Of a stretch of DNA of 25,798 nt, positions 14,061 to 22,749 are shown piece by piece. Position 1 is the first letter of the stretch. Every line of letters begins with the position of its first letter. The notes below the pieces were generated by a model that was not told the origin of the DNA, did not search any database, and was given only the letters and a program-made list of their open reading frames with translations. The translations under genes and the position numbers were made by a program. Source of the DNA: Chloroflexota bacterium (GTDB lineage Bacteria; Chloroflexota; Dehalococcoidia; DSTF01; JACRBR01). The stretch covers positions 1-25,798 of the forward strand of contig JANXYW010000040.1 in assembly GCA_025355835.1 (NCBI GenBank). The letters are read 5' to 3'.

Positions 14061-14103
14061 CCAACGTTGACTGCAACTTCTTCTCAACTTGCAGACTCGA
14101 CGC

Positions 14104-15021
14104 CTAGATCGGCCGCATGATCCGCGCCCGCGCGGACAGATCCGCGGCACCAGCCGCCATGTCCATACGCGGCCGCCACCGGCCCGTGGCTATCAGCTTC
14201 GACACATCAAGGCAGGACCTGCGAATCTCGCCGCGCGGCGGCAGATGCTCGATCGTGCCAGACCCGCCGAATGCGGCGAGCATTGTCTGCGCCACTTCGT
14301 TCACCGACGTCGCGCGCCCCGTGCCAACGTTCCAGACACCATCCATCGACGTCTCGTCAAGCACGAGCACGATCGCCGCAACGACATCGGATACATGAAT
14401 GAAGTCGCGCTGCTGTTCGCCGTCGCCATAGATGCACAGCTGGCCACCCACCGACAGGCGGTCGTTGAAGATGCTGACGACCCCTCCTTCGGCGTCGGAG
14501 CGCTGGCGCGGTCCGTATACGTTCGACAGCCGGAGCGCGACGCTCGACAAGGTCGCGGCGGCGACGAGCATCTCGCCGCGCAGCTTGTGCTGGCCGTACG
14601 GATTGTCTGGCTGCGGCGGCGTCTGCTCGTTCGCGGGCGCAAGCGTCTCGCCGTACACAGCGCCGCCCGACGAGATGAACACAAAGCGCTTGACGCCCGT
14701 GTCGACAGCAGCGTTCAACACCGCTAGCAGGCCATCCACGTTGATGCGACCATCCAGCACGGGGTCGGCGATCGACCGCATCACGTTCGTCTGCGCGGCG
14801 CAGTGCACGACCGCGTCGAAGTGAAATTCGCGGAACAGCCGACCCACCGATGCGTCAGCGATGTCGCCGATATGCAACACGGCGCTGTCCGGCAGATTCG
14901 TTACGAGGCCTTTGCTCAGATCGTCGAGTGCATGCACGTCGTTGCCGTTCGCGAGCAGCGCATCGACTACGTGCGAGCCGATGAAGCCTGCACCACCCGT
15001 AACCAGAACTCGTCGTTTCAT
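14104..15021 (-). CDS. NAD-dependent sugar epimerase/dehydratase (extended SDR, UDP-glucose 4-epimerase-like)
   Basis: The 305-residue protein has the NAD fingerprint GGAGFIG (9-15), the DDLSKG turn after strand 2, an active-site SSGGAVYG segment and the catalytic Tyr142-x3-Lys146 (PYGQHK). The C-terminal sugar-binding part has NVYGPRQ and YGDGEQQRDFIHVSD, all typical of GalE/Gne/WbpP enzymes. It interconverts or dehydrates a nucleotide sugar in the cytoplasm; the exact sugar is not determinable. It starts at an ATGA overlap with the MFS gene, with a strong GGAGG (15028-15032) six bases before. It is the last gene of the operon. Confidence 0.92.
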   Translation of the reverse strand: MKRRVLVTGGAGFIGSHVVDALLANGNDVHALDDLSKGLVTNLPDSAVLHIGDIADASVGRLFREFHFDAVVHCAAQTNVMRSIADPVLDGRINVDGLLAVLNAAVDTGVKRFVFISSGGAVYGETLAPANEQTPPQPDNPYGQHKLRGEMLVAAATLSSVALRLSNVYGPRQRSDAEGGVVSIFNDRLSVGGQLCIYGDGEQQRDFIHVSDVVAAIVLVLDETSMDGVWNVGTGRATSVNEVAQTMLAAFGGSGTIEHLPPRGEIRRSCLDVSKLIATGRWRPRMDMAAGAADLSARARIMRPI

Positions 15022-16325
15022 GATCGTCCTCCTACAGCCGGCTCCGCTACGATGGCCATCGCTTCAGCCATCACGATGCGCGCCTCGTCTTCTTCACCGA
15101 TGCTTGACGACACGACGATGAACGCCGCCGCCAGGAACAGCGCGCCCGCCGCGACGAGCACGGCTTCCGGCCCGAACTGCGCGAGCAGCAACCCGGCCGA
15201 GACCGGGCCGACCACGTGGCCGATGCCGTCCATCGTCATGAACCAGCCGATGACGCCGCCGCGGCTGCCCGTCGCCCCCGCGAGCGACATCATCGTCGAA
15301 GCAATCGCCGGCACAGCGAGGCCGAAGCCGAGGCCGGCAACGGCCGCTGTCGCCATGACGAACGTCGTATCGCTCCAGCGAGCGAGCAGTATCAAACACA
15401 AGCCCGTCAGCGCGAACCCCGGCACCATCACGCGCTTCGCGCCGATGCGATCCGCGATTGCGCCGCCAGGGATGACGACAAGCGCACCGACGATCGCCGT
15501 CGGTATCAGCAGCAAACCCTGATGCGCCAGGCTCACACCCAGCACGTCGCGCCCGTAGGCGCGGAAGATAGCCGTCAGTCCGCCAAGCGCCGCTGCCTCG
15601 ACCAGCACGAGCGCCGTGAATGCTGCGCGTTGCGAGTGGCTCAGGATCGAACGCATTTCGCTGAATGCGGGCAGCGAGAAGCCGCCGGGATCGGCCCACA
15701 GTGCGCCACGCGTCGGCAACAGCAGCGCCAGCATGAATGCGACACTGACCGCCGCAACCGGCGCTATCATCGCGACGTTGAACGAAGCCACGCTGTTCAG
15801 AAACGTGCCGCCGCCGATGCCAACGGCGAGCGCACCGCCTGTCGCAAGTGTCAGCAGCGCCGTGAAGCGGCCCTTTTCGCCCTGCGCGAAGCGTTGGTCG
15901 CCGGCGGAGTACAGGGCCGGCCACGTCACCGACGAACCGAGCCCTTCGATGGCCGCCGACCCGACGATGAGCCATGGCGCAACGTGCGCGAGCGGCAGGA
16001 TCGATACGTCGGCGATCAGCAGCAGCGCCGTGCCGAGGATGAGCGCGCGGCGCGCGCCGAGACGATCGCTAATGAACCCGCTCGCCAGTTGCGTCACGAG
16101 CTTCGCGCCGCCGAACGCCGCCAGCGCCACGCCGGCGATCGCATCGCTCGTGTGCAGCGACTCCGGTAAGTACGACTGGAGCGCGATCAGGAATACGAAG
16201 ATGAATGCCGAGTCTACGGCGAATGCGATCAGCAGCAGCGGCAGCCCACGCCGGACGATGCCCAGCGACTCGACGGCCGTCTCGCGCATCGAACGTCGGC
16301 CGCCGGAGGTCTGCAAAGCGTTCAT
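15018..16325 (-). CDS. MFS transporter, 12-span type
   Basis: The 435-residue protein has about twelve hydrophobic spans in two six-span halves. The loop 2-3 motif GFISDRLGARRALILG (G-x3-D-R-x-G-R-R) and its second-half counterpart GGAIADRIGAKRVMVPG identify the major facilitator superfamily. The internal GWFMTMDGIGHVVGPVSAG resembles the antiporter motif of drug exporters. Ligand unknown. Its position inside a nucleotide-sugar and glycosyltransferase operon, three bases after the GT2 gene and overlapping the next epimerase, suggests export of a glycosylated or sugar-derived product, or a hitchhiking efflux pump. Confidence 0.9.
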   Translation of the reverse strand: MNALQTSGGRRSMRETAVESLGIVRRGLPLLLIAFAVDSAFIFVFLIALQSYLPESLHTSDAIAGVALAAFGGAKLVTQLASGFISDRLGARRALILGTALLLIADVSILPLAHVAPWLIVGSAAIEGLGSSVTWPALYSAGDQRFAQGEKGRFTALLTLATGGALAVGIGGGTFLNSVASFNVAMIAPVAAVSVAFMLALLLPTRGALWADPGGFSLPAFSEMRSILSHSQRAAFTALVLVEAAALGGLTAIFRAYGRDVLGVSLAHQGLLLIPTAIVGALVVIPGGAIADRIGAKRVMVPGFALTGLCLILLARWSDTTFVMATAAVAGLGFGLAVPAIASTMMSLAGATGSRGGVIGWFMTMDGIGHVVGPVSAGLLLAQFGPEAVLVAAGALFLAAAFIVVSSSIGEEDEARIVMAEAMAIVAEPAVGGRS

Positions 16326-16328
16326 CAG

Positions 16329-17198
16329 TTAGCCCCGCACCGCAGCGACGCTGGCGACCAGCAGAGCTGTAACACCGCCGGCCAGCACCAGAGGCAGCGC
16401 GTAGTACGCGATCCAGCGCGGCAGCCGGATCGGCAGACGCCGCATCGAGCCCGCGCGCCAGGCGGCACAGGGCATCGCGATCAGATCGATCACGACATCC
16501 TTCAGCCGCGTGTTCGAGCGGAACACCGGGATATCGATCATGGTCGTATCGTGGATCTTGTAGCCGAGAATCGGCAGGATGACCGCGATCTCGACGGTCT
16601 CGCTGTACTTGTAGCCCTTGTAGTACTGTAGGCAGTCGATGAGCGCGCCGACACGGAATGCACGGTAGCCAGACTCGACATCCGCGAATCGTCGTCCGCC
16701 CCATATCGACGCCCACGCCGACATCACCCAGTTCCCCGCGCGCTTGTACAGCGGGTAGAGCCGGAAGTCGCGCTGCCCGATGACGGCGTCCGCGCCCTCC
16801 GCGATCGGCCGCAGCAAATCGGCGAGGCTCGCTGGATCGTGCTGGCCATCGGCATCGACCGTCGCGACGACATCGTTCGCATCGATCTGGCCGAGGCTCA
16901 CCATGCGGCCGACGTGCTGGAACGCTTCGTAGTACGCGGCGGACATGCCGCGGTTCTTGTTGAACGAGATCAGCTGCGCGTGCGGCTTATCCTCCAGCCA
17001 ACGGAAGACGACCTCGCGCGTGTTGTCGACCGAGCCGTCATCGACGATGAGCAGCCGGTCGACGAGCGGATACAGGTGCTCGAGCACGCCTTCAATCGTC
17101 GCGGCTTCGTTGAAGGCCGGCATCACGGCAATCAGCCGCGGGCGCGCCACCCGGGGCGGAATCCTAGCGATGGTGGGGATCGCGGGCGACTCGATCAT
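16329..17198 (-). CDS. Family 2 glycosyltransferase (polyprenyl-phosphate glycosyltransferase/DPMS-like) with C-terminal membrane segments
   Basis: The 289-residue protein has the GT-A fold markers of GT2: AVMPAFNEAATI, VDDGSVDNT (UDP-binding strand), NRGMSAAYYEAF, the DXD in VDADGQHD (Asp115, Asp117) and the acceptor segment ESGYRAFRV. Two hydrophobic stretches near the C-terminus (about 255-285) anchor it to the membrane. This layout is common in enzymes making dolichyl/undecaprenyl-phosphate sugars for GT-C transferases. ATG 17198 is chosen because it overlaps the upstream epimerase stop (ATGA). The longer in-frame start at 17240 lies in the epimerase gene. Confidence 0.92.
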   Translation of the reverse strand: MIESPAIPTIARIPPRVARPRLIAVMPAFNEAATIEGVLEHLYPLVDRLLIVDDGSVDNTREVVFRWLEDKPHAQLISFNKNRGMSAAYYEAFQHVGRMVSLGQIDANDVVATVDADGQHDPASLADLLRPIAEGADAVIGQRDFRLYPLYKRAGNWVMSAWASIWGGRRFADVESGYRAFRVGALIDCLQYYKGYKYSETVEIAVILPILGYKIHDTTMIDIPVFRSNTRLKDVVIDLIAMPCAAWRAGSMRRLPIRLPRWIAYYALPLVLAGGVTALLVASVAAVRG

Positions 17199-18121
17199 GC
17201 GCGGTTCAGCGCGGGCTGGCCCTGCGACTCCAGGAACCATGCGACCGTGCGCTCCATGCCGAGGTCAAAGTCGACCTTCGGCGTCCAGCCGATCTCACGC
17301 GCCGCCTTCGTCGATGACACCTGCTTGCCGCCGTAATCGCCGGTCCTCGCAGGCACGAACTCGATGCCTTTGCCGCCCAGCAGGCGATGCACCGTCTCGG
17401 CGATGCGGAGGATCGTCACTTCCTCCGAGCCGTCGATATTGTACGTCTGATTCTCCGCTTCGGGCGCCAGCGCCAACACGTGGGCGTCGGCGAGATCCTC
17501 GACGTAGACGAACTTACGGTTCTGGCTACCGTCGCCGGCGATCGTCATCGGCTCGCCACCGATTGCCTTGCGCATGAAGATCGGGATCACGAGCGCTGGC
17601 CGCATGCGCGGGCCGTACGGGATGCCGTAGCGCAGCACTGTGAACGGCACCTTGTACATGGTCTGGTAATCGTGGCAGAGCATCTCCGCCGCGATCTTCG
17701 TCGTCGTATAGACGTGGCCGGTCAGCGCCGGGTCGAAGCAGACGCTTTCGTCCACGATTTCCTCACGCGCGGCGCCATACACCCAGACCGTGCTGGCGAG
17801 AATTACGCGCCGCAGCTCGTTCGTCCGCGCCGCTTCCAGCACGTTCGCCGTGCCCAGAATGTTCAGCGCCACCGAGCCTGTCGGATCGGCTGCGACGTTG
17901 TTGACGTCGGCGACCGCCGCCAGGTGGTACACGACGTCGATGCCGCGCGTCGCGGCGTTCAGCGCCTGCTGATCCATGATGTCGACGCGCACGTGCTCGA
18001 CGTCGTCTCGATGCGGCGCGCCCTGGTTGTCCAGCACGCGCACTTCGATGTTCTGATCGCGCAGCTTGTCGACGACGTGCGATCCAATGAACCCGCATCC
18101 GCCCGTAACAGCAACTTTCAT
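17195..18121 (-). CDS. NAD-dependent sugar epimerase/dehydratase (extended SDR)
   Basis: The 308-residue protein has GGCGFIG (7-13), the AAVADVNN active-site approach, Tyr138-x3-Lys142 (VYTTTK), the downstream RYGIPYGPR and the FVYVEDLADAH motif typical of UDP-glucose 4-epimerase and dTDP-glucose 4,6-dehydratase relatives. It follows the aminotransferase gene directly (no gap) and has GGAGG (18127-18131) five bases before its ATG. Together with the aminotransferase it can make a 4-keto or amino-deoxy nucleotide sugar (inference). Confidence 0.92.
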   Translation of the reverse strand: MKVAVTGGCGFIGSHVVDKLRDQNIEVRVLDNQGAPHRDDVEHVRVDIMDQQALNAATRGIDVVYHLAAVADVNNVAADPTGSVALNILGTANVLEAARTNELRRVILASTVWVYGAAREEIVDESVCFDPALTGHVYTTTKIAAEMLCHDYQTMYKVPFTVLRYGIPYGPRMRPALVIPIFMRKAIGGEPMTIAGDGSQNRKFVYVEDLADAHVLALAPEAENQTYNIDGSEEVTILRIAETVHRLLGGKGIEFVPARTGDYGGKQVSSTKAAREIGWTPKVDFDLGMERTVAWFLESQGQPALNRA

Positions 18122-19255
18122 CTACGCCTCCACCGCCACGCGCTCCTCAGCGAGCGCCTTCCCCAGCGAATCCACGACGTACGCCGCGTCGTCATCGGTC
18201 ATCACAGCGCTCACGGGCAGGCAGATGTGCCGGGCACAGAGCTCTTCCGCCACGGGCAGCGTGCCGGCCTCGAGCGGGCCAAACACTGGCTGCAGGTGGC
18301 ACGGCGCCTCGTAGACCTCGCCGCTCAGCCCGACATCGAACGTCTCTCGCAGCCGCTTCTTCAGCGCGATGCGATCGACGCCGACAGGCGGCATGGCGAT
18401 GTACTTGTAGTAGTTGCTCGAAGCGCCCGCGGGCATCGACAGCGGCGTCACGCCGATCGACGCGAGACCGCGGTCGTAGATCTTCGCGATGCGCTGACGC
18501 GCGGCGATGAACTCCGGAAGCCGCTTGAGCTGGTAGCGGCCGATGATGGCGTGGGGCTCGGACAACCGCCAGTTATTGCCCAGCCGGGTGTGAAAGTTCG
18601 ACGTGAAGCCGGCTTTGCCCTGGTCTCGATAGATGCGCGCCTCTTCGTTGATGCGATCGTCGCTGGTCGAGATCATGCCGCCTTCGCCGGACGTGATCAC
18701 CTTCGTCGGGTAGAACGAGAACGCGGCGGCGAGCCCGAAGCTGCCTGCCGGCTTGCCGTTCAAGGTGCTCCCGTGCGCGTGCGCGGCGTCTTCTATCAAG
18801 GGGATGCCGGCGTCGGCGCACATTTTCTGCAGTTCGCCGATGCGCGGCGTGATGAGGCCGCCGATGTGTACAACGACGACCGCGCGCGTCCGGTCATTGA
18901 TCAGCGCGCGCGCGTGGTCGACATCGATCGCGTACGTCGCGGGATCGCACTCCGCGAAGCGGACGATGCCGCCCGCGTGTTGCACCGCAGCCGGCGTCGC
19001 GAAGAACGTGTTCGTCGGCACGACGACTTCGCCGCCTTCGACGCCGATGGCGCGGAAGATAATCTCCAGCGCGCTCGTGCCGCTGCTGACGGCGATGGCG
19101 TGCTTCGTGCCGGCGGTCTGAGCGAATGCATCTTCGAAGGCAGCGCCGTGCTTGCCCAACGTCAGTTGCCCGCTTGCCAGGCACTCGTCGATGTGGGCCA
19201 GGATCTCGCGGCGGTCTTCCTCGGGAATGTGGATCTTTGCGGGCGGTACTCGCAT
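18122..19255 (-). CDS. DegT/DnrJ/EryC1/StrS sugar aminotransferase
   Basis: The 377-residue PLP enzyme has SSGTSALE (phosphate loop), VVPTNTFFAT, PLIEDAAHAHGS with the cofactor-binding Asp156, FSFYPTKVI with the Schiff-base Lys185, GEGGM, and the C-terminal aspartate-rich tail. It converts a keto-sugar nucleotide to its amino-sugar using glutamate. With a sugar epimerase and a GT2 gene directly downstream it makes sense as an amino-sugar step in glycan assembly. GAGGT (19261-19265) lies five bases before ATG 19255. Sixty-eight bases separate it from the histidine kinase gene on the same strand. Confidence 0.95.
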   Translation of the reverse strand: MRVPPAKIHIPEEDRREILAHIDECLASGQLTLGKHGAAFEDAFAQTAGTKHAIAVSSGTSALEIIFRAIGVEGGEVVVPTNTFFATPAAVQHAGGIVRFAECDPATYAIDVDHARALINDRTRAVVVVHIGGLITPRIGELQKMCADAGIPLIEDAAHAHGSTLNGKPAGSFGLAAAFSFYPTKVITSGEGGMISTSDDRINEEARIYRDQGKAGFTSNFHTRLGNNWRLSEPHAIIGRYQLKRLPEFIAARQRIAKIYDRGLASIGVTPLSMPAGASSNYYKYIAMPPVGVDRIALKKRLRETFDVGLSGEVYEAPCHLQPVFGPLEAGTLPVAEELCARHICLPVSAVMTDDDAAYVVDSLGKALAEERVAVEA

Positions 19256-19323
19256 CTGTCACCTCTCGTAAGGAGAGTACGCAGATGATCGTGAAGATTG
19301 GATAAAGGCGGCTTGAAGAAGAG

Positions 19324-20691
19324 CTATGTCTTGCTTATGACGAGCGGAAGCTCGACCTTCACGGTCGTGCCGGCTGATGTGGACATCAGCGCGACGCCGC
19401 CTCCGTGCGCTTCGGCGATGTGCCGCACAATCGCGAGCCCAAGGCCGCTGCCGTCGGCGTGTTGACGGCGGCTGCGGCTGCCGCGGAAGAACCGTTCGAA
19501 GGCGTGCTTTGTCTCGTCTTCGCTCATGCCCGGCCCGTGATCGCGCACTTCAGCGATCGCGAAGCGCCCGTTGCGCTGCACGACGATTTCGATCGGCGTG
19601 CCGGGCGTCGAGTACCGCGCGGCGTTCTCGACGAGATTCTCGAGAATCTGCCGCACGCGCTGCTCATCCGCGCTGATACGCACCGCGTCTTTCTCCGACT
19701 CGACCGTTATGTCGCGCCCGGGAAAGCGCTGTCGCTCGTGCTCCGCGACGCTGGTGACAAGCTCCGAGAGGTTCAGCGGCGCGAGTTGCAAGATCAAGCG
19801 CGAATCAACCTGCGACAGGAGCAAGAGATCGGCGAGGATGCGGCTCATCCTGCGCGACTCCTCGTCTGTCTCGGCGATGATCGCCTGCCGCTCCTCCGCT
19901 GGCAGCGACGGGCTGCCCAGCACTTCGAGATTGCCCCGAAGCACCGCGAGCGGCCTCCGCAGCTCATGCGACGAGTCAGCGAGGAACGCGCGATGGGCGT
20001 CGAGCGTCGTCTCGACTTTCGCGATCAGCTCGTTCATCGTTTGGACGAGTTCGCCGACCTCGCCTGGCTGCGCCTCTCCTTTGATCCGGCGCGAAAAGTC
20101 GGCCGTCGCCTCGATCTCCGACGCCGTACCGGTCGCCTGCCGGATCGGCCGCAATGCGAGTGCAGCCACGACATACGCCAAGACGTTCGCGACGATGAGG
20201 AACGCGATGCCGCCGCCGATGAGGATCACCCGAATCCGGTCGAGCGCCGCGTCCGTCGGATGGAGCGAGCGCGCAACCAACAATCGGCCGCCAGTGCTAG
20301 GGAGATCCTGGTACAGCACGCGCACGCGCTCACCGTTCGATGTGTGGTGCGTTTCGTACGAGGCTACCGCCGATGCGACGCCACGCCGCGTCGGCACGGG
20401 CAGCGACGAGCTGAGATTGCTCGAACGAATAGGCGGCGATCCGCGCCTGAGAATCTCCACGTAGACGCCCGGGGAGCCGATCTCGTCCAGCACCGATTGG
20501 TCCGCCTGGATGGCGCCCGAAGGGTCCGTGTCTGTCTCGGAGATGATCCGATCGGCGCGCGTCTTCAGCGTGTCGTCCACCGAGCTGTAGAGCTGGCTGG
20601 ATGTCTGCAGGTACACGATCGTCCCGAACAGCCCGATCAGCGCCGCGAACAACAGCGTGTACAGGATGGTGAGGCGCAGTCGAAGAGACAC
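19324..20691 (-). CDS. Membrane sensor histidine kinase
   Basis: The 455-residue kinase has a first membrane span at about 7-29, an extracytoplasmic sensor region of about 120 residues and a second span at about 155-180. These are followed by a HAMP domain, the dimerisation/phosphoacceptor site SSHELRRP (His242), then the ATPase: N box NLVENAARYS (352-361), G1 DHGPGM (384-389), F box FERFFRG and G2 GSGLGLA (414-420). It is an orthodox OmpR-partner kinase. The start is GTG 20691, one base after the response regulator stop, so the pair is coupled. The sensed signal cannot be read from sequence. Confidence 0.96.
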   Translation of the reverse strand: MSLRLRLTILYTLLFAALIGLFGTIVYLQTSSQLYSSVDDTLKTRADRIISETDTDPSGAIQADQSVLDEIGSPGVYVEILRRGSPPIRSSNLSSSLPVPTRRGVASAVASYETHHTSNGERVRVLYQDLPSTGGRLLVARSLHPTDAALDRIRVILIGGGIAFLIVANVLAYVVAALALRPIRQATGTASEIEATADFSRRIKGEAQPGEVGELVQTMNELIAKVETTLDAHRAFLADSSHELRRPLAVLRGNLEVLGSPSLPAEERQAIIAETDEESRRMSRILADLLLLSQVDSRLILQLAPLNLSELVTSVAEHERQRFPGRDITVESEKDAVRISADEQRVRQILENLVENAARYSTPGTPIEIVVQRNGRFAIAEVRDHGPGMSEDETKHAFERFFRGSRSRRQHADGSGLGLAIVRHIAEAHGGGVALMSTSAGTTVKVELPLVISKT

Positions 20692-20692
20692 G

Positions 20693-21403
20693 TCAGGCCT
20701 GCTGCAACGCGTAGCCGAAAGAGCGCACCGTCTGGATCAGCCGTGAGCGCCCGCCTACTTCGATTTTTTCGCGCAGATGTCCGACGTGCACGTCCAGCGC
20801 GTTTGAATCGCCGCCGTCGTAACCCCACACGTTGCTGAGAATCGAGTCGCGGCTAAGCACCGCTTCCGGGTTACGCATAAAGTACTCCAGCAACTTGTAC
20901 TCGATGGGCGTCAGCGCGATCGATTCGCCGTCGCGCGCCACCTGGTGCCGTCGCGTATCCAGCACGATGTCGGCGTAGACGAAACGCTCGTCGCTCGGCT
21001 CGCGCTCGGTGCGGCGGATCAGCGCCCGCAGGCGTGCAGCCAATTCGGCCACTTCGAACGGCTTCGTCAGATAGTCGTCGGCGCCCGACTCCAGGCCCAG
21101 GATGCGATCCGGCACGGTGTCGCGCGCGGAAAGCATCAGGATCGGCACCGGGTTGCTCTGTCGCAGCCGCCGGCAGAGCGAAACGCCGTCGAGCTCCGGC
21201 ATCATCACATCCAACACGACCACATCCGTCGATTTCGCCTCGATGTGCGCCAGCGCCTCGAGCGGATCCGCGAATGTGGTCACATCGAAGCCATGCAGCT
21301 TGAGCCCGCGCTCGATGACACGAAGCAGCCGCTTGTCGTCGTCGACGACGACGGCCCGCGAAACGCGGACGCCGGGCTGGGGGGTCGTGGCACTACCTGA
21401 CAC
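20693..21403 (-). CDS. OmpR/PhoB-type response regulator
   Basis: The 236-residue protein has an acidic pocket VVDDDKR (21-23), the phosphoacceptor Asp65 in VVVLDVMMPELDG, the switch Ser of LSARD, Lys114 in YLTKPF, and a C-terminal winged helix (about 138-234) with LTPIEYKLLEYFM and RSFGYAL. It is encoded with the histidine kinase just below it. The start is GTG 21403 (no strong ribosome site). The neighbourhood (polysaccharide deacetylase above, amino-sugar operon below) points to envelope glycan genes as targets (inference). Confidence 0.97.
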   Translation of the reverse strand: MSGSATTPQPGVRVSRAVVVDDDKRLLRVIERGLKLHGFDVTTFADPLEALAHIEAKSTDVVVLDVMMPELDGVSLCRRLRQSNPVPILMLSARDTVPDRILGLESGADDYLTKPFEVAELAARLRALIRRTEREPSDERFVYADIVLDTRRHQVARDGESIALTPIEYKLLEYFMRNPEAVLSRDSILSNVWGYDGGDSNALDVHVGHLREKIEVGGRSRLIQTVRSFGYALQQA

Positions 21404-21428
21404 GCGTTGTGTTGTCTTTCACTCCCAC

Positions 21429-21434
21429 ATGATA
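21429..21434 (-). promoter_or_regulatory. Candidate -10 element of the response regulator gene
   Basis: TATCAT on the minus strand (5 of 6 with TATAAT) lies about 26 bases before the GTG start; no matching TTGACA is found 17 bases upstream, so activator use or a chance match is possible. A weak 5-bp hairpin with a C/T-rich tail (21453-21465 then 21452-21441) just upstream may end the deacetylase transcript. Confidence 0.3.
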
Positions 21435-21474
21435 CCGAGTGCAGAAGAAGACCCGCCGCTGGCGGCTATCCGCG

Positions 21475-22725
21475 TTAGCACGGGACATATCCGGGCACAT
21501 CCAGCAGCTTGTCCAGCGTCACCGGTTTCAGGCCGCGCTGGCGAAGACCGTCGAGAATCAGCGGCAGCGCCGTCAGGATGACGCTGCGATCCGCGCCGAT
21601 GTTTCCGTCGATGCCGTCGTGCAACAGGATGATCGAGCCGGGCTGCACCTTGTCGAGCACGCGGCGCGCGACGAGATTGCCGTCGCTGGTGGCCCAGTCC
21701 GCTGCGGACACATCCCACGTCACCATCCTCATGCCGTGATCGCTCACCTGCTTTGCCATGAGAGGGGTGTGCGACCCATGCGGCGGCCGGTACAAACCCG
21801 GGCACACCCCCAGCGTGCGCTTGAACGCATCCTGCGTCTGTCCCAACTCGGCGTATTCCGGATCGAGCCAGTGAAACGCATCGTGGGTGTATGAGTGGTT
21901 GCCGAGCAGCTGCCCGTCGTCGAGCAGCGCCTTCGAAACGTCGGGGCGTGATGCCAACGCCTTGCCGACCGTGAAGAACGTACCTTTGACGCCGTAATGA
22001 TCGAGGATGCCGCTAATCTGTAGGGTGTACGGCGGGTTCGGCCCGTCGTCGAATGTGATCGCTACCTCGTCCCCGCCGCGCGGCCCATGATGGATCAGCG
22101 AGCCGAACCACGTCACGGACGGCGTCGTTGCGCCGATGTACCCCGCCGTGGCGAGCGCCAGGATCGGCCCGCCGATCGCGAGCACGATGCCGCGACGGCC
22201 CTTGTTCGTTGCTGCCGGACGCCGACCCACCAGCGACGCGAACGCACTCGCGGCGACGATCGCCGCTCCGAACGCCATGGCCGCGTCGCGGCCGGCGACG
22301 AATCGCACCAGAACGATGCCTGCTGCGGCCGCGGCTGCCACCAGCACGCCCGGCACGGATGTCCGCGGTCCGACGCCCATCGCACCGCCGCCTACGAACG
22401 CGATCCCCAACCCCAGCACGGGCGCGATGAGCCAGGCCGCGACGGGATACGATGCCTGCGCCAGCAGCCAGCACGCGACGCCCGCCATGAGGACGCCGAC
22501 CGGTCGCAAGTACCAGATCCGCGCGAAGCGGGAGGCGACCACGGCGACGAGCGCGGCGACAAGGGACCCGACCGCGCCCTGCCAGATCGCTGCATGCACG
22601 GGCGCACCGATCGTGGCCGTCGCCGGCAGCACGACCGCGCCAAACGAGGCCAGCGCGACTGCTGTCAGCCACGTCGCCGCCGCGTCGCGACGAGGCTCCG
22701 GTGGTGGCTGAATCGCGGTCACCAT
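21475..22725 (-). CDS. Polytopic membrane protein with C-terminal NodB polysaccharide deacetylase domain
   Basis: The 416-residue protein has about seven hydrophobic segments in the first 200 residues (first at about 18-38) and then a NodB/CE4 deacetylase domain. Catalytic motifs are TFDDGPN (224-230, base and metal Asp), NHSYTHD (276-282, metal His pair), RPPHG (313-317) and ILLHDG (366-371, catalytic His). CE4 enzymes remove N-acetyl groups from peptidoglycan, chitin or exopolysaccharides; a seven-span anchor is uncommon, most being secreted or with one anchor. Start ATG 22725 has no Shine-Dalgarno and lies 24 bases from a divergent gene. Adjacent to a two-component system that may control it. 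Confidence 0.9.
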   Translation of the reverse strand: MVTAIQPPPEPRRDAAATWLTAVALASFGAVVLPATATIGAPVHAAIWQGAVGSLVAALVAVVASRFARIWYLRPVGVLMAGVACWLLAQASYPVAAWLIAPVLGLGIAFVGGGAMGVGPRTSVPGVLVAAAAAAGIVLVRFVAGRDAAMAFGAAIVAASAFASLVGRRPAATNKGRRGIVLAIGGPILALATAGYIGATTPSVTWFGSLIHHGPRGGDEVAITFDDGPNPPYTLQISGILDHYGVKGTFFTVGKALASRPDVSKALLDDGQLLGNHSYTHDAFHWLDPEYAELGQTQDAFKRTLGVCPGLYRPPHGSHTPLMAKQVSDHGMRMVTWDVSAADWATSDGNLVARRVLDKVQPGSIILLHDGIDGNIGADRSVILTALPLILDGLRQRGLKPVTLDKLLDVPGYVPC

Positions 22726-22749
22726 ATATGATGCGCGTTGCGGGAGTGG

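Noticed and set aside
14071..14094. Second hairpin CTGCAA/TTGCAG after the glycan operon.
   Set aside because: Only a 6-bp stem with a 12-base loop, too weak to call.
17387..19288. A 633-codon plus-strand open frame across the aminotransferase and epimerase genes.
   Set aside because: Composition is that of an antisense shadow (runs of Arg, His, Asp) and all conserved motifs are on the minus strand.
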